Assembly: GCF_001005305.1 (NCBI RefSeq)
Contig: NZ_LBMH01000006.1
Span: 279,166 to 343,165, forward strand
From: Kordia zhangzhouensis
Lineage (GTDB): Bacteria; Bacteroidota; Bacteroidia; Flavobacteriales; Flavobacteriaceae
Direction: 5' to 3'
DNA: 64,000 bases
In this document: one piece after another, positions 47,501 to 55,347 of the stretch
Numbering within the stretch: position 1 is the first letter of the stretch
How the letters are laid out: each line of letters starts with the position of its first letter
Notes under the pieces: model-generated
Told to the model about the DNA's origin: nothing
The model's database searches: none
Seen by the model: the letters and a program-made list of their open reading frames with translations, nothing else
Program-made: the position numbers and the translations under genes

Positions 47501-47705
47501 TTCAAAAAACCAACTTCAATCATTTCCTTCTTGAAAAACAGTAACCTGATTCTTATGAATAGCAATCGTTAACTGTGAGTTTTTTGCTTCATCGTAATAA
47601 ATTTCCACTTCTTTAAATTCATTACCTATTTCGATAGTTGTCTTTGATGATTTCATTTAATTGTGTTTTTGGTTTTCATAAATATCATTCAAAAACCAAC
47701 TTCAA
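47501..47705. repeat. Short direct repeat flanking the 46-aa frame
   Basis: ttcaaaaaaccaacttcaa (47501-47519) and ttcaaaaaccaacttcaa (47688-47705) differ by one A and bracket the small frame at 47516-47656. Only 18-19 bp, so it may be chance in this A/T-rich gap. Confidence 0.4.
47516..47656 (-). CDS. Possible 46-aa small protein
   Basis: An ATG-initiated frame of 46 residues on the minus strand (MKSSKTTIEIGNEFKEVEIY...), ending in EGND and a stop at 47516-47518. Composition is normal for a protein: charged, with alternating beta-type patterns (TIEIG, VEIYYD, LTIAIH, QVTVF). No signal peptide. It lies alone in a 569-bp gap and is partly flanked by a direct repeat. I do not recognise it; it could be a chance frame. 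Confidence 0.45.
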   Translation of the reverse strand: MKSSKTTIEIGNEFKEVEIYYDEAKNSQLTIAIHKNQVTVFQEGND

Positions 47706-47991
47706 GCAATACTCAATTATACTTATTTTTTGCTCCTCATTACACAGGAAAAAAGCGCAATCAACAGTTCGTAAAAAGTATTGTTTTTTAGAAACTTACC
47801 TCTCAAAAAATCATTTATAAAATCAACGAAAATCTTGTCTTATTTTAACTTTATGTAACATCTACCAAAAAAAATACACATATACTATTAAATTCTTTAT
47901 CTTTAGAAATTGCTTACAAAAAGTAACTTTTCAAGCAAAACTAAGCTAAACATAAAAATAACATTCATTAACAAATAATAACTCATAGTAT
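47657..47991. other. 335-bp intergenic region before the coiled-coil gene cluster
   Basis: A/T-rich, no convincing frame. A TATCTTTA at about 47898-47905 is one base from a -7 box but has no TTG at the right distance. The promoter of the seven-gene cluster should lie here. Confidence 0.5.
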
Positions 47992-49362
47992 ATGGCTGAC
48001 GAATTTGATTTACTGGAAACTTCAGGAGCAGAACAACAACAAAAATCAAACGATAAGGTAGATTGGGGAAAAGCAATTGACCAAATGAAGTCAAAACTTG
48101 CCCAAGAAGATAGTCCAGAAGTACGTCAAAAAATATTAAATGCAACATTAGACAATGTTGTAGATATGGCTGAAAAAGATCGTACATCTTTATTGGATGC
48201 TATCAAAGATTTAACTGATTATCAAGATGAAGTTGGTATTATTTTCGAACGCTTCTCCACATTAAATGATGAAGAGCAACGTGTCATAGATAATGCACAA
48301 AAAGAACTGGAAAAAGCAGAAGCCGAATATCAAGAAGCTTTGAATAAGCCAGATACATGGTGGAATAATCTTTGGGGAAGAAAATCTCGAATTAAGCGTG
48401 AAAAAACCGAATTAGAACAAGCAAAAAAAGATAGAAAGTTTGCCGACTCTAAAGCTAAAGAAATGTTTCAAAAGCGAATTGAGAGTTCTGATACAGAAAC
48501 ATTACTTAAAGAATTATCATTCAAGAGTCAAGCCGCTGTAAAACGTTTAAAAGATCGTGAAGTGGAAATTAAAGAAGTGGAAGACAAACTTCAAGATGCC
48601 ATTGTAGAAGCGAGTAAAAATCATACGAAAGCGTTAGAAAAGAAAAAAGAAACTGAAGACCAACTAGAGGAGCAAAAAGCGTTGTTGAGTCAAGCACGAC
48701 AAGAATTAGAAGAAATTGTTGACAAGCAGTCTACTGCATATTCGGAAGCCTTAGCTAAAATTACAAAATTAGAGCAAAAAGTGGAAGAATTAGACGGTTT
48801 ACGAACGGCTTACATTACCCTTGCTGCTAGTAAAGATAGTTTTGTGCACAAACATAATTTAACCATCAAAGTACTTACTTCATTACGCAGTAATTTACAA
48901 ACGCACCGCGCAAAGCTAAAGTCAGATACCGAAGAACGTATTCGCTATTATGACGGTTATGTAGTTGCTTTAAAAGCTAGAACAGACCAAGAATTTGCTG
49001 CAATCTTAGAACATTTAGGAATTAAAACAGATGAAAAGATTGGAGAAACCTTAGCGGCTATGTATACAGCTAGTTCGAAAGCACGTCAAGATATGATGGA
49101 AAATATTCCAGTGCATGAAAAAGTAATGAAAGGAATTTACAGTAGTTATGCAGAATCCTTACAAGAAATTCGTGAAAAGGATATAGAAATTCGCAAAAAT
49201 TTTGCCGATCGCTACGGAATTGACATGAAAGAATTATTCGAAGAATATTATAAAAACAACGAAAATCCATCTACAGGAAATGCTGACGGAGCTGGTGATT
49301 CTACCGGCGGAGGAAATGGTGCTCCAAAAAACGATGGCAATTCGGATGATCTTTTAGGATAA
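47992..49362 (+). CDS. Long coiled-coil protein, first gene of an uncharacterised seven-gene cluster
   Basis: 456 aa, soluble, no signal peptide. The central 300 residues are almost wholly charged helix: heptad-like stretches at about 95-125, 140-160 and 175-275 (Glu/Lys/Gln-rich). A short aromatic patch KPDTWWNNLWGRKSR interrupts the first coil (about 120-135). The last 35 residues are a Gly/Asn/Asp-rich flexible tail ending DDLLG; the N terminus also carries an acidic FDLL motif. The general style recalls TelA/XpaC-type coiled-coil stress proteins, but I cannot show homology. It probably acts as a filament, tether or AAA+ client. It is followed by a 227-bp gap with a large inverted repeat before gene two. 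Confidence 0.85.
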   Translation: MADEFDLLETSGAEQQQKSNDKVDWGKAIDQMKSKLAQEDSPEVRQKILNATLDNVVDMAEKDRTSLLDAIKDLTDYQDEVGIIFERFSTLNDEEQRVIDNAQKELEKAEAEYQEALNKPDTWWNNLWGRKSRIKREKTELEQAKKDRKFADSKAKEMFQKRIESSDTETLLKELSFKSQAAVKRLKDREVEIKEVEDKLQDAIVEASKNHTKALEKKKETEDQLEEQKALLSQARQELEEIVDKQSTAYSEALAKITKLEQKVEELDGLRTAYITLAASKDSFVHKHNLTIKVLTSLRSNLQTHRAKLKSDTEERIRYYDGYVVALKARTDQEFAAILEHLGIKTDEKIGETLAAMYTASSKARQDMMENIPVHEKVMKGIYSSYAESLQEIREKDIEIRKNFADRYGIDMKELFEEYYKNNENPSTGNADGAGDSTGGGNGAPKNDGNSDDLLG

Positions 49363-49411
49363 CTTCCTCACATATTCTGCCTTTTCGTATAGAAGAATAG
49401 AAATGAATTAG

Positions 49412-49501
49412 TATATCATTACAAGAATGAATAGCATTGTAATTTGTAACTACAATTAGACAGATTACCGTTTTTTCTATGAATTTTCTTGTAATGATAT
49501 A
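49412..49501. repeat. 16-bp perfect inverted repeat between cluster genes one and two
   Basis: Arms tatatcattacaagaa (49412-49427) and ttcttgtaatgatata (49486-49501) with a 58-nt loop; inside it a second short stem attgta/tacaat (49436-49441 with 49451-49456). There is no T-run after the outer arm, so it is not a simple terminator. Confidence 0.8.
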
Positions 49502-49589
49502 TCAAAAAATATAGAAAATCATTTGAGCGTCAATTTCTAATTGGCGAACATGCCTACGAACTAAATAATTACGAAACACGATTGTTTTC

Positions 49590-50651
49590 ATGTCCATAAA
49601 CGAAATTATCACACCTTTAGATGCCGCAAAATTAGACTCTGATGCGCAATATGACCTGTATTACCGAATGGTCACACATGTATTAGATGAATTTGAAATC
49701 AATCTAGTGGAATGGAATCATTTTCGAATTTGCACTAAAGAAGAACTCAAAGCTTTAGAAGACTATTGCAAGCGACTTGCATTTTCCATCAAGGTTATGC
49801 AGCTTAAATATCGTTTTGACGAAGAACATCTAAAGGTTGATTTAACCGAATCTGGTTTTCCAAACTATTTGGAATTGCGCTATATTCATAATGATTTAGA
49901 TTTAAAAGAAGAATTCAAAGCTAAATTTCCAGATGCAGAAACTTTCAAAGACAAGTTTATTCATCAATTAATGGTAAACAAAAAACACGTTGATAAACGT
50001 GACCTTTTTGAAGCTTCTTCTTCTCTATATTATAACAGAATTCAAGAAGATAAAATCTTTCAAAAATTTATCTGCGGAAGCATAAAAAAAACCAGCAGTA
50101 CATTTGGAACATATGTTTTAGATTGGGCTTTTTATGATGTAACGCTCAACCGACCATTTATATGTTTCATGTATTTTGATGCCAAACTCGATGAAAAAAT
50201 AGAGCAGGAAATTTACACTACTGTAAAAGATTGCGCTGATCGTTATTTGGATCTTGACAATATGGCGTATATGATTGATAAACGATTAAAAAATGTGCAT
50301 CCAAGAAAAATAAAGCGTGTTGATTTGGGAATTTTACATAGCATTTTCTCTAAAGATGACCATGAAATCACGCATGCATTGCTCAAAGCGATTGCCCAAA
50401 AAGAAGTGCATCTACATTCTTTTTCACTAACCACTACGGTAGATACAATCACAGCAATCAATTCGTCAAAAGTTAGTAATGACTTACTATCGTTTAAAAA
50501 ACAAGAAATTCAAGTTTGGAGTGAAATAACCAAACATCAATATATTTTGGCTCCGCATCGAGTAATTCAATTACTGTACGGAAAAATTCCAAAGACCATT
50601 ATACATCTTCATCATGAACCTTTTGAAGTTGAAGAATTGCCTGAGCTATAA
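49590..50651 (+). CDS. Uncharacterised 353-aa protein of the seven-gene cluster
   Basis: Soluble and mixed alpha/beta, with no signal peptide or membrane segment. Helical N-terminal third (about 1-110); a central segment with an aromatic strand pattern RPFICFMYFDAKL (about 190-205); a C-terminal part with IHLHHEPFEVEELPEL. I recognise no family or catalytic motif. It is followed after 53 bp by the AAA+ ATPase gene, so a cytoplasmic adaptor or partner of that ATPase is the natural guess. Confidence 0.82.
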   Translation: MSINEIITPLDAAKLDSDAQYDLYYRMVTHVLDEFEINLVEWNHFRICTKEELKALEDYCKRLAFSIKVMQLKYRFDEEHLKVDLTESGFPNYLELRYIHNDLDLKEEFKAKFPDAETFKDKFIHQLMVNKKHVDKRDLFEASSSLYYNRIQEDKIFQKFICGSIKKTSSTFGTYVLDWAFYDVTLNRPFICFMYFDAKLDEKIEQEIYTTVKDCADRYLDLDNMAYMIDKRLKNVHPRKIKRVDLGILHSIFSKDDHEITHALLKAIAQKEVHLHSFSLTTTVDTITAINSSKVSNDLLSFKKQEIQVWSEITKHQYILAPHRVIQLLYGKIPKTIIHLHHEPFEVEELPEL

Positions 50652-50704
50652 CAACCTCTGCAAAAGCGATTAAACCTATACTAAAATAAATAATAAAAGC
50701 ATAC

Positions 50705-52687
50705 ATGGAGAAACAACCGACTTTTCCTATCAAAAAAACTGAATTACAAATTCTGCGCGAAGAAGCTTCTTCCTTTATAAAAAGCATACATTGGGAGCAA
50801 GGTTACAAAGCGCGAAGTCGTGACGGCAATAAAGAACAAGAAGATATTCTTTTATACTTATCCAAAGTAAAAGGAAGTGACAACGGAAATGCTGTTTCTA
50901 TTTCAAAAACAATTTTAAGCTTAAAAAAAAGATTACTCCCTGACTCTGTTGCCTTACCACTTGCATTAAACGAAACCTTGTTCAATTTGCAAGAAGCTAT
51001 TGCAATTGGATTGTGGATTCGCGATAGCTATTATGATGCCTCTGGTTTGTCTATTCTTCATGAAAAACGAGCAGGACTTTCTACTGAACAACGTAAAGAA
51101 TATGAATCAAAACAGCAAACGGCTACTGCATTTATGGTTTTCAGTTTGGCGTATTATGTAGTTTCTAAACTCAAAGAAAAAGCCTCAGAAGACAATACTG
51201 TGATGCACAATAAATTTGCTGGCATTCCTGAAGTATCACTTATTTCCCCAACAAAAGGAATCTCTTGCCAGTTATTTTACTACGATAAATACCTAAACCA
51301 TCCAAACCTAATTAACTCTGAACAAGACGTAATTGATTTTACAGTTATGTATTTCGAAACATATTTGGATGAGATTGTACAACGAAAAGGGGCTTTAGAT
51401 TATACCGATGTAATTACAGATAGAACCTATCAGCTTGAAGGTTCAGAATTTTCAATTGCTGGTTGGGAAACAGTTTTTACAGGAAATGCAACTAGTGTTG
51501 AATTCAATCCAATTCGTTTTGAACAAATTGTTGGAAACAAAGATGCCAAGCATTTTGCCAAGCGTTTGGTAGAGCGTTTGATGAGCTACGACATGACAAC
51601 CAAACGAAATCCATTTCAAGAGTTGGGTGGTTTTATGCCTGTATTTATGGGATACGGAATTCCTGGAACAGGAAAAAGTATGTTAATTGCTGCCATTGCT
51701 ACTATGTTAAAAGAGCGTTGCGACCACTTAAATATTCCGTTCTTATTTCATCCAATGCCAGACACTGTAGTTTCAACCTTTCAAGGTGGATCTGCCGAAA
51801 AAATGGTACAATGGATGAAACCTATGCAAGACCCTTCTCGCTTAATTTTTGCACCGATTGATGACGCCGAAAACAACTTGCAAGAACGTACCGCACAAGG
51901 TGTTTCTGCGGGTGTTAAAGAAGTGATTGGAGTTTTTCTTCGCTACACAGAAGGCGCATATGCAGTAAATCATGGAAATAGTTCAATAGGTTTATTTACG
52001 AATTTACCTGAACAGCTAGACAAAGCGGTAATTTCAAGAATCCAAGGCCGTTTCAAAATTGATGGTGCACGCACAGAGCATGACTTTTTAGATCAAGATT
52101 ATATTTGGTGGTCTAAAATCGAAAAAACAGTGCCGGGTTTTGTTGGGATGAAAAATCATCCAAACTATCAATACTTAAGTGACCAAGCTTTAGCAAAAAA
52201 TGCAGGAGAAATCCTTGGGCAATTAGACAGACCTTCGGAAGAAAAAATTGCGACTATTTACAATCAAGTGCTAACAAAAGATTCACTGGACTCACATACA
52301 TTCTATTCAAGTTTGTATGGCGCTGTTCAAAAGGAGTTTCCATTTTTCTCTTCACGAGACATTCGAAACATTCAAAGTGCAATTTCATTACGATTGACTG
52401 ACTTTAACCTTCCAGAAGATTGGTTTGAAAATCCGGAGTTATATTTCTTAAAAGATTACGACACCAAATTAGGAATGCTTAAAGAGCTAATGACAGAAAA
52501 CATGAAAGGATTGAACTTTGCTGATATTCGAAAACAAGAAGTTATTCGTTATTTAGACAATGTAGCAACTATTGCAGATACTGATTTTTCTCGCAAAGTA
52601 GAGCAACAGATTACTCAGATTAAAATTGCAGCAGAAGCTCGTAATCGTTTCGAAAAAAGGAATGTAACTGACATGAAAAATCGTTGA
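50705..52687 (+). CDS. AAA+ family ATPase of the seven-gene cluster
   Basis: 660 aa. A single AAA module starts near residue 290. Walker A is GIPGTGKS (318-325); Walker B ends in Asp386-Asp387 (LIFAPIDDAEN, with the second acid after it, as DDAE); sensor-1/arginine-finger region LFTNLPEQLDKAVISRIQGRF. The roughly 290-residue N-terminal region is helical and unlike known AAA substrate domains; a 200-residue C-terminal part follows. No protease or nuclease domain is fused. Such single-AAA proteins remodel protein complexes. Neighbours: the unknown 353-aa gene 53 bp before, the S26-fold gene 20 bp after. The active-site residues for ATP binding and hydrolysis appear intact. Confidence 0.9.
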   Translation: MEKQPTFPIKKTELQILREEASSFIKSIHWEQGYKARSRDGNKEQEDILLYLSKVKGSDNGNAVSISKTILSLKKRLLPDSVALPLALNETLFNLQEAIAIGLWIRDSYYDASGLSILHEKRAGLSTEQRKEYESKQQTATAFMVFSLAYYVVSKLKEKASEDNTVMHNKFAGIPEVSLISPTKGISCQLFYYDKYLNHPNLINSEQDVIDFTVMYFETYLDEIVQRKGALDYTDVITDRTYQLEGSEFSIAGWETVFTGNATSVEFNPIRFEQIVGNKDAKHFAKRLVERLMSYDMTTKRNPFQELGGFMPVFMGYGIPGTGKSMLIAAIATMLKERCDHLNIPFLFHPMPDTVVSTFQGGSAEKMVQWMKPMQDPSRLIFAPIDDAENNLQERTAQGVSAGVKEVIGVFLRYTEGAYAVNHGNSSIGLFTNLPEQLDKAVISRIQGRFKIDGARTEHDFLDQDYIWWSKIEKTVPGFVGMKNHPNYQYLSDQALAKNAGEILGQLDRPSEEKIATIYNQVLTKDSLDSHTFYSSLYGAVQKEFPFFSSRDIRNIQSAISLRLTDFNLPEDWFENPELYFLKDYDTKLGMLKELMTENMKGLNFADIRKQEVIRYLDNVATIADTDFSRKVEQQITQIKIAAEARNRFEKRNVTDMKNR

Positions 52688-52707
52688 CATATAGTTCTTA
52701 AAACGCC

Positions 52708-53406
52708 TTGAGTTTGAATAAAACACTTAAAATCGTATTCATTATCGCTGTTTCTTTAGTAGCTGTCGTTTTCTTGCTCAACAAAACAGGCATGTATGCT
52801 TTTTACAGCATTCCAACCACTGGTAATGAACCCAATATCAAGTACCATGATTTTATTGCAGTTTCCAATTTAATTACTCCAAAAAGAGGTGATTTTGTCT
52901 CCTATGTGTTTGATTGCCCTACATATGGAAAAGTTTCACAAATCCATCGATTATGCGGTGTAGAAAATGATACAATTCAAATTACAAATGGCGAATTATT
53001 TGTAAATGGAAAAAGTTTTGACAAAAATTACAACTTACTACACGCCTATCTTTTGGACAAAGCACAATACAAACTCTTACAAGACCCTACAATAGAATAT
53101 TTTCCAATTTCTTCCGATAAAGGTGACGATTTGCTTCTTACTTTTGTGGAAGATGTAGATGCCCGAAACTTTAACTTACACACAGCACGTTATCGTGACT
53201 TGAAAACAATTCCAAATCCAAGAATTAAAGAAATCTATCAACAACCATGGAACAAAGATCATTTTGGTCCGTTGATTATCCCCAAAGGAAAAATATTTGT
53301 ATTGGGTGACAATCGCGACAATTCGATTGATAGTCGCATTTTGGGTTTAATTGATACCAATGCACTTACAGGCGTATATCAAAACACACTATTCAATTTA
53401 AAATAG
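52708..53406 (+). CDS. S26 signal-peptidase-I fold protein lacking the catalytic Ser and Lys
   Basis: 232 aa from TTG 52708, with an N-terminal membrane helix (about 8-24). Signal peptidase I boxes are recognisable: box B as IPTTGNEPNIK (about 35-45), box C as KRGDFVSYVF, box D as QIHRLCGVEND and an excellent box E, GDNRDNSIDSRILG. But the nucleophile Ser of the usual SM(E/M)P is Gly39 here, and the general-base Lys of the usual IKR is His80. The fold is kept while the standard Ser/Lys dyad is gone, so normal leader-peptidase activity is unlikely. It lies 20 bp after the AAA+ gene. A pseudo-enzyme or a protein that binds export signals is my inference. Confidence 0.85.
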   Translation: MSLNKTLKIVFIIAVSLVAVVFLLNKTGMYAFYSIPTTGNEPNIKYHDFIAVSNLITPKRGDFVSYVFDCPTYGKVSQIHRLCGVENDTIQITNGELFVNGKSFDKNYNLLHAYLLDKAQYKLLQDPTIEYFPISSDKGDDLLLTFVEDVDARNFNLHTARYRDLKTIPNPRIKEIYQQPWNKDHFGPLIIPKGKIFVLGDNRDNSIDSRILGLIDTNALTGVYQNTLFNLK

Positions 53407-53564
53407 ATTTAAAAAAACGTAGCTTTTAAACATCTGTAACAAAACATATAAATTTCTTACTCATATAATATGAGATATGCTTTTTTGAGAACTTAAAAGA
53501 ACCTTTTTTATTCATCAGAAAACTATAAATAATTGTATTTTTATAGCACTTTGAAACCGAATAC

Positions 53565-54812
53565 ATGGAAAAATTAAAACGATCTGAATTATTTGGCGCT
53601 GCATTAGTTCCTATTACAGGAGCTTTGGTTGAGCGTTATAATAAATGTTTGTTGTATATAGGAACCACACCAACAAATTTATCAAGTTTTCATATTGATG
53701 CTATGGGTTGGAGTCCGGAGATTGCCGAAGAAAAAAATGATTTTCTCTATTTGAATTCAGGAGAAGCTAACCCAAATGCAATCATTCTTTCGCCAAAGCA
53801 AAATGAAAAACCTGCGTATTCGCCATTCCACAGTTTTGATAGAGAAATTATGAATTCTGTGTTTAAAGAACATAAACTTGCTATTAAAGATATAACACGT
53901 GATGCTGCTATTTGTGTAGATTTAAATCAATACATAGATGCATTCTATGAACCTGAAGATCTATTAAATTACAACCAAATCACAGTAGGTTTTACTGTTG
54001 TAGATGATTTATATAGCATACAACAACAACAATTAGAACTCATTCGTGAGTTTCGTGAAGAAGATAATTTTTTAGACGAAAGTCTACATTTAAAAATTCT
54101 AGCTTCTGCAAGAAAGTATGGCGACCTTCGCTCACGTACGCTTACAATGGAAAGTATTGATTACAAAACCAGTTCATTTTACACCAAGGCCTTTGGAGGC
54201 GTATTTGTTTTTAGAAGATATGGAAGTGGTAAAAACATTTTAATCTTTGAATCAAAAGAAGAAGCCGAAAAAGTAGAAACCTCTAGTCAAACACAAGCTT
54301 TTCATATTGAAGACAAACGTTATTTCAGTACTTTGGCTGCTGAAAAAATGATTGTACTTGACCCTGAGGTTAGTGTTCAATCTGGCTATTTTGAACGTGT
54401 GAAAAAAGCTATTTTTTTATCACAAATCAAAGATCCAACACATGACATGAGTGCCATTTTACAAAATCCAAATGTATATAAAAGATATTTAAATAGCTTA
54501 TCGATTCAATCGCGAAAGAAACTAGTAATATTAGATCGATTGCAAGCCAATTCTTCTGATGAAAATGCGCTCACTATTGAAGGCGGATTGACTCCTGAAG
54601 TACTTGCTTGTATTCAAATTCCATCTCCAGAATTACCTATGAATGAACAAGAACTGGTATGGAAGCTTATTGTAAAAACAACAAACTTTAAAGATCCGTT
54701 ATTCTTGTATTGGTATGACAAAGAAACTTTTTATAAAGAATATACCTCTTGGGACGAATCTTATAAAGATTGGGTTATTAATTTAATTAAACAAAACACC
54801 TGGAACTCATGA
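53565..54812 (+). CDS. Uncharacterised 415-aa protein of the seven-gene cluster
   Basis: Soluble, no signal peptide. The N-terminal part is beta/alpha (GAALVPITGALVERYNKCL, about 11-30), a Gln-rich helix is in the middle (SIQQQQLELIREF), and a basic aromatic stretch FGGVFVFRRYGSGK is near 215. I recognise no family. The stop overlaps the start of the next membrane-protein gene by 4 bp (ATGA), so it is coupled to it and probably binds it on the cytoplasmic side. Confidence 0.82.
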   Translation: MEKLKRSELFGAALVPITGALVERYNKCLLYIGTTPTNLSSFHIDAMGWSPEIAEEKNDFLYLNSGEANPNAIILSPKQNEKPAYSPFHSFDREIMNSVFKEHKLAIKDITRDAAICVDLNQYIDAFYEPEDLLNYNQITVGFTVVDDLYSIQQQQLELIREFREEDNFLDESLHLKILASARKYGDLRSRTLTMESIDYKTSSFYTKAFGGVFVFRRYGSGKNILIFESKEEAEKVETSSQTQAFHIEDKRYFSTLAAEKMIVLDPEVSVQSGYFERVKKAIFLSQIKDPTHDMSAILQNPNVYKRYLNSLSIQSRKKLVILDRLQANSSDENALTIEGGLTPEVLACIQIPSPELPMNEQELVWKLIVKTTNFKDPLFLYWYDKETFYKEYTSWDESYKDWVINLIKQNTWNS

Positions 54813-55342
54813 ACTTATTAGAACTTATCATATTCATTTCGAGCATAGTTTTTGGAATTTCCCTGTATTGGTTGGAAGCAAAAAACAATAAACTATACCG
54901 AATGTTTGACAAAATGGTTAATTCCAAAGAATTGCAAATGCCTGTGCATAGCAAAAAAGGGTTTATCGTTAAGCGAGGATTTATTCCAAGACTAATCTTT
55001 GTGAATGTACTACTCATTATAGGGCTCATTATTATTTTAGTGCTGCCTTTAATTAAAAGCGCAGGGCTTCAATATCATTATGTCTCCGCATTATTAGGAA
55101 TGATGATTGGAATTTACATTGCTAATTTCATTATTGATGTAAAGGACAAATCAGAAGATTTTATTGATAAAGTAGTCGATTCTGGAAAAGACTTTCTAGA
55201 CGATATCAAAGAAAAAGGCAAAGAAGCAGCCTCTAGTTTTTCATCTGATAAAAAAGAAGAAAGCACAAAAACCAATCACACCTCTGAAACGAATGAAAAA
55301 AGTGCCAGAGAACGTTTGAAAGATAAAGGACTATTAAAATAG
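54809..55342 (+). CDS. Small membrane protein of the seven-gene cluster
   Basis: 177 aa. Three hydrophobic segments: about 3-20 (ELIIFISSIVFGISLYWL), about 58-78 (LIFVNVLLIIGLIIILVLPL) and about 88-108 (YVSALLGMMIGIYIANFII). A charged tail of about 65 residues follows, rich in Lys/Glu/Ser. It is translationally coupled to the 415-aa gene and 5 bp from the next one. No family recognised. Confidence 0.82.
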   Translation: MNLLELIIFISSIVFGISLYWLEAKNNKLYRMFDKMVNSKELQMPVHSKKGFIVKRGFIPRLIFVNVLLIIGLIIILVLPLIKSAGLQYHYVSALLGMMIGIYIANFIIDVKDKSEDFIDKVVDSGKDFLDDIKEKGKEAASSFSSDKKEESTKTNHTSETNEKSARERLKDKGLLK

Positions 55343-55347
55343 AAACT

